A DNA stretch of 64,000 bases from Nemertoderma westbladi (lineage: Eukaryota; Xenacoelomorpha; Nemertodermatida; Nemertodermatidae), in assembly GCA_032718475.1 (NCBI GenBank), contig JAUCBJ010004046.1:1-64000 (forward strand), given 5' to 3'. The position numbers were made by a program, and so were the translations under genes. Each line of letters begins with the position of its first letter. Position 1 is the first letter of the stretch. The notes below the pieces were generated by a model. That model did no database searches. It was not told where the DNA came from and saw nothing but the letters and a program-made list of their open reading frames with translations. Positions 60,356 through 64,000 of the stretch are shown here, in pieces.

Positions 60356-62395
60356 CAGTAGGGAACACATGCCCGAATTGGCAGCACAGACGCACTGCCA
60401 TTTTTGAAAAATGCACTGCCATATTAGGCAGTTTTACCCTAAATTTCGGATAAAATGTGAATTTTTATCAACTTCCTGCTGGAAGGGCCCCATTTTTATT
60501 TCATTGGATGAAAATATGATATATATTGGAGGTAAATACAAAATGTAGTAAGAGTTTCATGGTTGGGTTTTGGAGATATTTGACATTGAAAATTGCAAGT
60601 CAAAAACATGCACTGCCTAAAATGGCAGTTATGGTATTGAATTAATTCCTTCTGTCTGACTGTAGGAGAGCTGGAGAGCCTGGCAATGCCAGGCATCCTT
60701 CAGTCCTTCAGAGTTTATCTATCTCTGTCTGTACTGTATCTGCTAAACAGCCTATCTATCTACAGTATATAAGACTATCCTTTTGAAAGCAATTTATATA
60801 TTTTATTTTTGTTAGTTATTCAGTTAACTGGTTAACAATTTACACAGTCGTCAGTCACTGACGGTAATTTATTAATATATTTATTATACTGTATAAAAAT
60901 ATTAATATATATGTGGCCATAATTAATAACAATATGTATTATAGGCCTATAGTTTGTTAATATTAAAAGTTACGGTTCACTAATGATAAAATTTATGGTT
61001 ATTGACTGATTGATATATGGTAACTGATAATTATTGATAGTAAATATTTAGTAATAAAATCATTAGGCCTAATATATATCATATTTAAAAATGTCATATC
61101 TTTAAGGGGTCTGTACAGAAATTTACCTCCCCTTGATAAATTTATTGTTTAATAATTTATGGATGTAGAAAGAAATTTCTTATAAGGCACTGTTTAAGGA
61201 TTAACTGATAAGGCATTATTTGTTAACAAAATACAAATTACTGTATAAGAAGTCATCATCAGATCATTAGTAAGAAATAATTAAATCCAATTTAGATACT
61301 AAAAAATAGTCTATATTTAGATTTACACATTCACACACAAAATTTATATAATAAACTAGTATTTTGATACAGTATGACTTACCGGCTGACCAGTAATCTA
61401 AAATTGATATAAATCAATTAATTGTAAATTGATACAGTATTATGTTGGTTTTACAGTAGATGGAAAACGTAAAATATAGAGTGAGCAATGAGTAAAACCA
61501 ACATAAATATAAAATAATAATAAAGATAAAGATAATATATTCTAACAAACACATGTTGCAACAGTATATTTTTTCAAAGCAAACTTTGATACTAATGTTT
61601 TTGTGTACAAGTATAATAGGCTGGTAAAACAAACAAGTAAAACAAACATAATACTGAATATCTACAATATAAAAATATTACAAATTAAAAATTAAAATTA
61701 ACAAGCTAATATTGCGATAGTATAAATTAAGCTAAGACTGAGATGAGCGTTTATGTTTACAATAGGCAATAGGAGTATGTAGATTAAAACACATACAAAC
61801 TGACAAAGTCATACATTCGACAATAGTAACGGATGTAGAGAATGCAATACAAACCAACATACCATATAGGCCTACAGATATAATATTTACAAATTCAGGA
61901 GAAAAATGATCGGGTCTTTCTTTTTCCAACTTTCCCAGTCTACTGGTGTTTCAAACTGTGAAAAATTGATTTATAAAATATGTTGAATATTGGTTATTTA
62001 GGCCTATATATATATTGTTTCCATCAGAATTGCTGAATTGTATGTAACGCTGAATGCATTTTCTGATTTTGCACTGCCATTTTAAGCATTGCACTGCTAG
62101 TTCAAACAGTATGCTGCTATATTAAGCAGAACACTGCTATTTTGGGCAGTGCATGCTTTTGCCTAGCAATTTTCAAAATCTGATGTCTCTAAAACCCAAC
62201 TGTGAAAGTCTACCAAATTTTCTATTTACCTTGCAATACATATTATATTTTCATCCCATGAAATAAAAAAGGGGCCCTTCGAGCAGGAAGTTAATAAAAA
62301 TTGATATTTTATCAGAAATTTAGGCTAAAACTGCCTAATATGGCAGTGCATTTTGCAAAGTCTGCACTGCCTGTTCGGGCATGTGTTCCCTACTG
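60356..62395. mobile_element. Non-autonomous DNA transposon, 2.04 kb
   Basis: The ends are inverted: CAGTAGGGAACACATGCCCG at the left is matched by its reverse complement at the right. Similarity continues for about 290 bp (60356-60645 against 62105-62395). AATAA flanks both sides (60351-60355 and 62396-62400), a candidate 5-bp target duplication. It interrupts a minisatellite that resumes after it. The subterminal DNA has repeated GCACTGCC and GGCAGTG words forming small palindromes. The interior is AT-rich with no transposase. I could not assign the superfamily. Confidence 0.88.
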
Positions 62396-62485
62396 AATAA
62401 CGAGCAACAATAACCAACAATGACCAACAACGAGAAATAATAAAGCACAACGAGCAGCAAAGAGCAAAAACGAGCAACAAACTGC
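62396..62485. repeat. Degenerate minisatellite, right part
   Basis: It has the same AACGAGCAACAATA words as 59790-60355, continuing after the transposon. Confidence 0.75.
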
Positions 62486-62853
62486 GTCGAACCGGATTGA
62501 ATGTGGGGGAGAGGCACGTTCAAGCGTTCGAGCGAAGCCTTAGCATATGGGTGCCATTAACTGATTAACGAGTTGTCTGTCATCGACGTCGTCGTAAATT
62601 TTTTATCGCTAATAACTCGGTCATTCCTTGATGAAATTAAACGAAACTTGTTATGTATGTACTCTGTCAAAAGATTACAAATAATCTGAAGTTTGGTAAA
62701 AAACCTTTTCCTCAATTGGTAAAGTGACCGTTTATCTGTTTATGTTCCCTACTGGCTGACTGGACTGTGATCATGATCAGGTTATGTATTTCTGAATACT
62801 GGAATAGGCCTACCTGCCTACAGTAGGTAATCAGATAATCAGATAATCTGATA
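62486..62853. other. Upstream flank of the first XTBD gene
   Basis: No gene. It must include the promoter. The ATAACTCGGTCATTCCTTGA phrase at about 62610-62640 resembles transposon-derived DNA. Confidence 0.4.
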
Positions 62854-63141
62854 ATGTCATCTCAAAACAAAACTACCGGTACAGATATTTCTTCAAAGCG
62901 TAAATCCTGGGAGACGAACAATGAATGGGAACTTCGTAAATCATTTATACTAAAAAACCGACCCACTTTTATTGACAAAGAAGATCAATTGGATTGCTTA
63001 TCGATGGCGTGGGTTAATCATATATGTATGGGCTGCGAATATCCAGACGATGTAATGGCGCAATTGGAATATTTATCTGAAGGACTGGAATCTATCGTCC
63101 ATAGTCTAGGACACCAAAGTGGTACATTAAAAATTTGTTAG
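62854..63141 (+). CDS. Short XTBD-domain protein, CDKN2AIPNL-like
   Basis: It is a single-exon frame of 95 codons. The XRN2-binding (XTBD) fold covers about residues 19-85, with W-E-T-N-NEWELRKSF, then LDCLSMAWVNHICMGCEYP and a LEYLSEGL helix. In known members this domain binds the 5'-3' exoribonuclease XRN2 in the nucleus; that role is carried over from the family. The length and lack of any other domain match the short CDKN2AIPNL type. The start is the ATG at 62854, before a short polar stretch. A second XTBD gene follows in the same orientation about 390 bp later. Confidence 0.85.
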   Translation: MSSQNKTTGTDISSKRKSWETNNEWELRKSFILKNRPTFIDKEDQLDCLSMAWVNHICMGCEYPDDVMAQLEYLSEGLESIVHSLGHQSGTLKIC

Positions 63142-63533
63142 TTCGTTTTCGTTTGCCGGTACAGCTTACAGGCTTAGTCCGGCCTGTAGTCTGTTAGTCA
63201 GTGCAGTTAGTTGCTGTTGAAACTCTGAACTCACTACCGGCTGCCCGGTACGTCATTCAAACGTTGATCGCAGATTGAATTACGTCGTCCAGTTGTCTGG
63301 TTGTCTATTTTAATAGGCCTATTTGAAATTATCGAATTCTGGAATTGGTGGGATTAAGTTAAACTAAAGTCCGTATTCGATTCGTATACTGGTATATACA
63401 ACAAGCCCCATGAAACGAAGTCAAGACAATCTCTGATCTGCTGAAGCCAGGAAGCAGAGTGAAGTACATTTAACTATTTTGCTGTGCACCCTTTGCGTTT
63501 TGTCTTGCACCTTGCAGCCTAGCTAATTACCAA
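63142..63533. other. Spacer between the two XTBD genes
   Basis: About 390 bp. No canonical AATAAA was noticed after the first gene. It would hold the 3' end of the first gene and the promoter of the second. Confidence 0.4.
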
Positions 63534-64000
63534 ATGTCCCGACATAAAACTGAAACGGCCTATGAATGGAATTTAAGAAAATCTTTTCTCGACAAAAACG
63601 CGGGTGTTTTAGAAGGGAGTATGTTGGATTCCATGTCGAAGTGTTGGGTAAACCACGTAGTAATGGGTTGTGTATACCCCGAAGCCGTTATGGAGAGATT
63701 GGAAGCCCTCTCGACTGGTCTAGATAACGTGATAGAGGATCACAGAGCAATGCAACCTCAAACAAAAACATTGGAGGACAATAAAGAAATCACGGGAAAG
63801 GGGGGTTATTCTCATAAACCGCGGGTTTCATTTTCATTAGAATCCCAAAACAGAGGTAAATGTTCATCCGCAGTTATTGAAAATCAAAATCGTCTTCCTG
63901 CAAAGTTAAAGATTTCTTTCTGCAGGTCGGCTGGGCAACTAGAGGCTGACCTTAGTAGTTCTGGAAACGATTTAAATACGGTTGACCCTGTGGTGGAACC
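63534..64000 (+). CDS. XTBD-domain protein, CDKN2AIP-like, cut by the window end
   Basis: The frame starts at ATG 63534 and stays open to the last base, 155 full codons plus two bases. The N-terminal domain matches the XTBD family (YEWNLRKSF, SMSKCWVNHVVMGCVYP, LEALSTGL) at about residues 10-63. It is followed by a polar, Ser/Lys-rich region, as in longer CDKN2AIP-type proteins. It shares the WVNHxxMGCxYP core with the gene at 62854, so the two are a tandem pair. The C-terminus, including any RNA-binding domain, lies outside the window. The sequence AAACCGCGGGTTT at 63816-63828, inside this gene, is close to the palindrome of the retrotransposon. Confidence 0.83.
   Translation, partial: MSRHKTETAYEWNLRKSFLDKNAGVLEGSMLDSMSKCWVNHVVMGCVYPEAVMERLEALSTGLDNVIEDHRAMQPQTKTLEDNKEITGKGGYSHKPRVSFSLESQNRGKCSSAVIENQNRLPAKLKISFCRSAGQLEADLSSSGNDLNTVDPVVE

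Noticed and set aside
59673-60422. Cys/Leu/Val-rich minus-strand frames (up to 179 codons) resembling membrane proteins
   Set aside because: They are translations of the GAGCAACAATGAGC minisatellite.

Overview
The window looks like nuclear DNA of a ciliated invertebrate animal. It is AT-rich, has spliced genes, tRNA-derived SINEs, several LINE families, a BEL/Pao LTR retrotransposon and many minisatellites. Only three host genes are supported. One is a two-exon Flattop/CFAP126-like ciliary gene near the left end. The other two are tandem XTBD-domain genes (CDKN2AIP/CDKN2AIPNL family) at the right end, the last running off the window. Flattop implies motile cilia, which argues against insects and nematodes; the phylum cannot be fixed from this sequence.

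Layout. 0.2-1.3 kb: Flattop-like gene. 3.3-4.0 kb: two inverted tRNA-derived SINEs abutting a LINE fragment. 4.5-6.6 kb: degenerate repeats, a 10-bp array and long G and C runs. 6.6-14.5 kb: broken copies of one LINE family (LINE-A), one interrupted by a 970-bp foldback with a perfect hairpin in its centre. 15.8-30.7 kb: five minisatellite clusters with unit lengths 36, 44, 17, 24 and 34 bp; the 36-bp one is seeded by a SINE. 31-36.7 kb: sparse DNA, one possible terminal exon and LINE fragments. 36.9-59.2 kb: a second LINE family (LINE-B, minus strand) split in its endonuclease domain by an 18.9-kb BEL/Pao element, with 2.2-kb LTRs and a 5-bp target duplication. 59.8-62.5 kb: a minisatellite split by a 2.04-kb DNA transposon with long inverted ends. 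62.8-64 kb: the XTBD gene pair.

The BEL/Pao element is the most interesting object. Its LTRs are almost identical, so it is young, yet its reading frames are interrupted by stops and frame breaks. It carries an extra coding region of about 1,230 codons with three zinc knuckles downstream of the integrase. It also holds up to seven copies of a short palindrome (CCAAACCYGYGGGTTTGG), in coding and noncoding parts, and its gag-pol coding strand is strongly enriched in splice-donor-like GGTAAG.

All counts and alignments were made by eye from the sequence. No database search was run.
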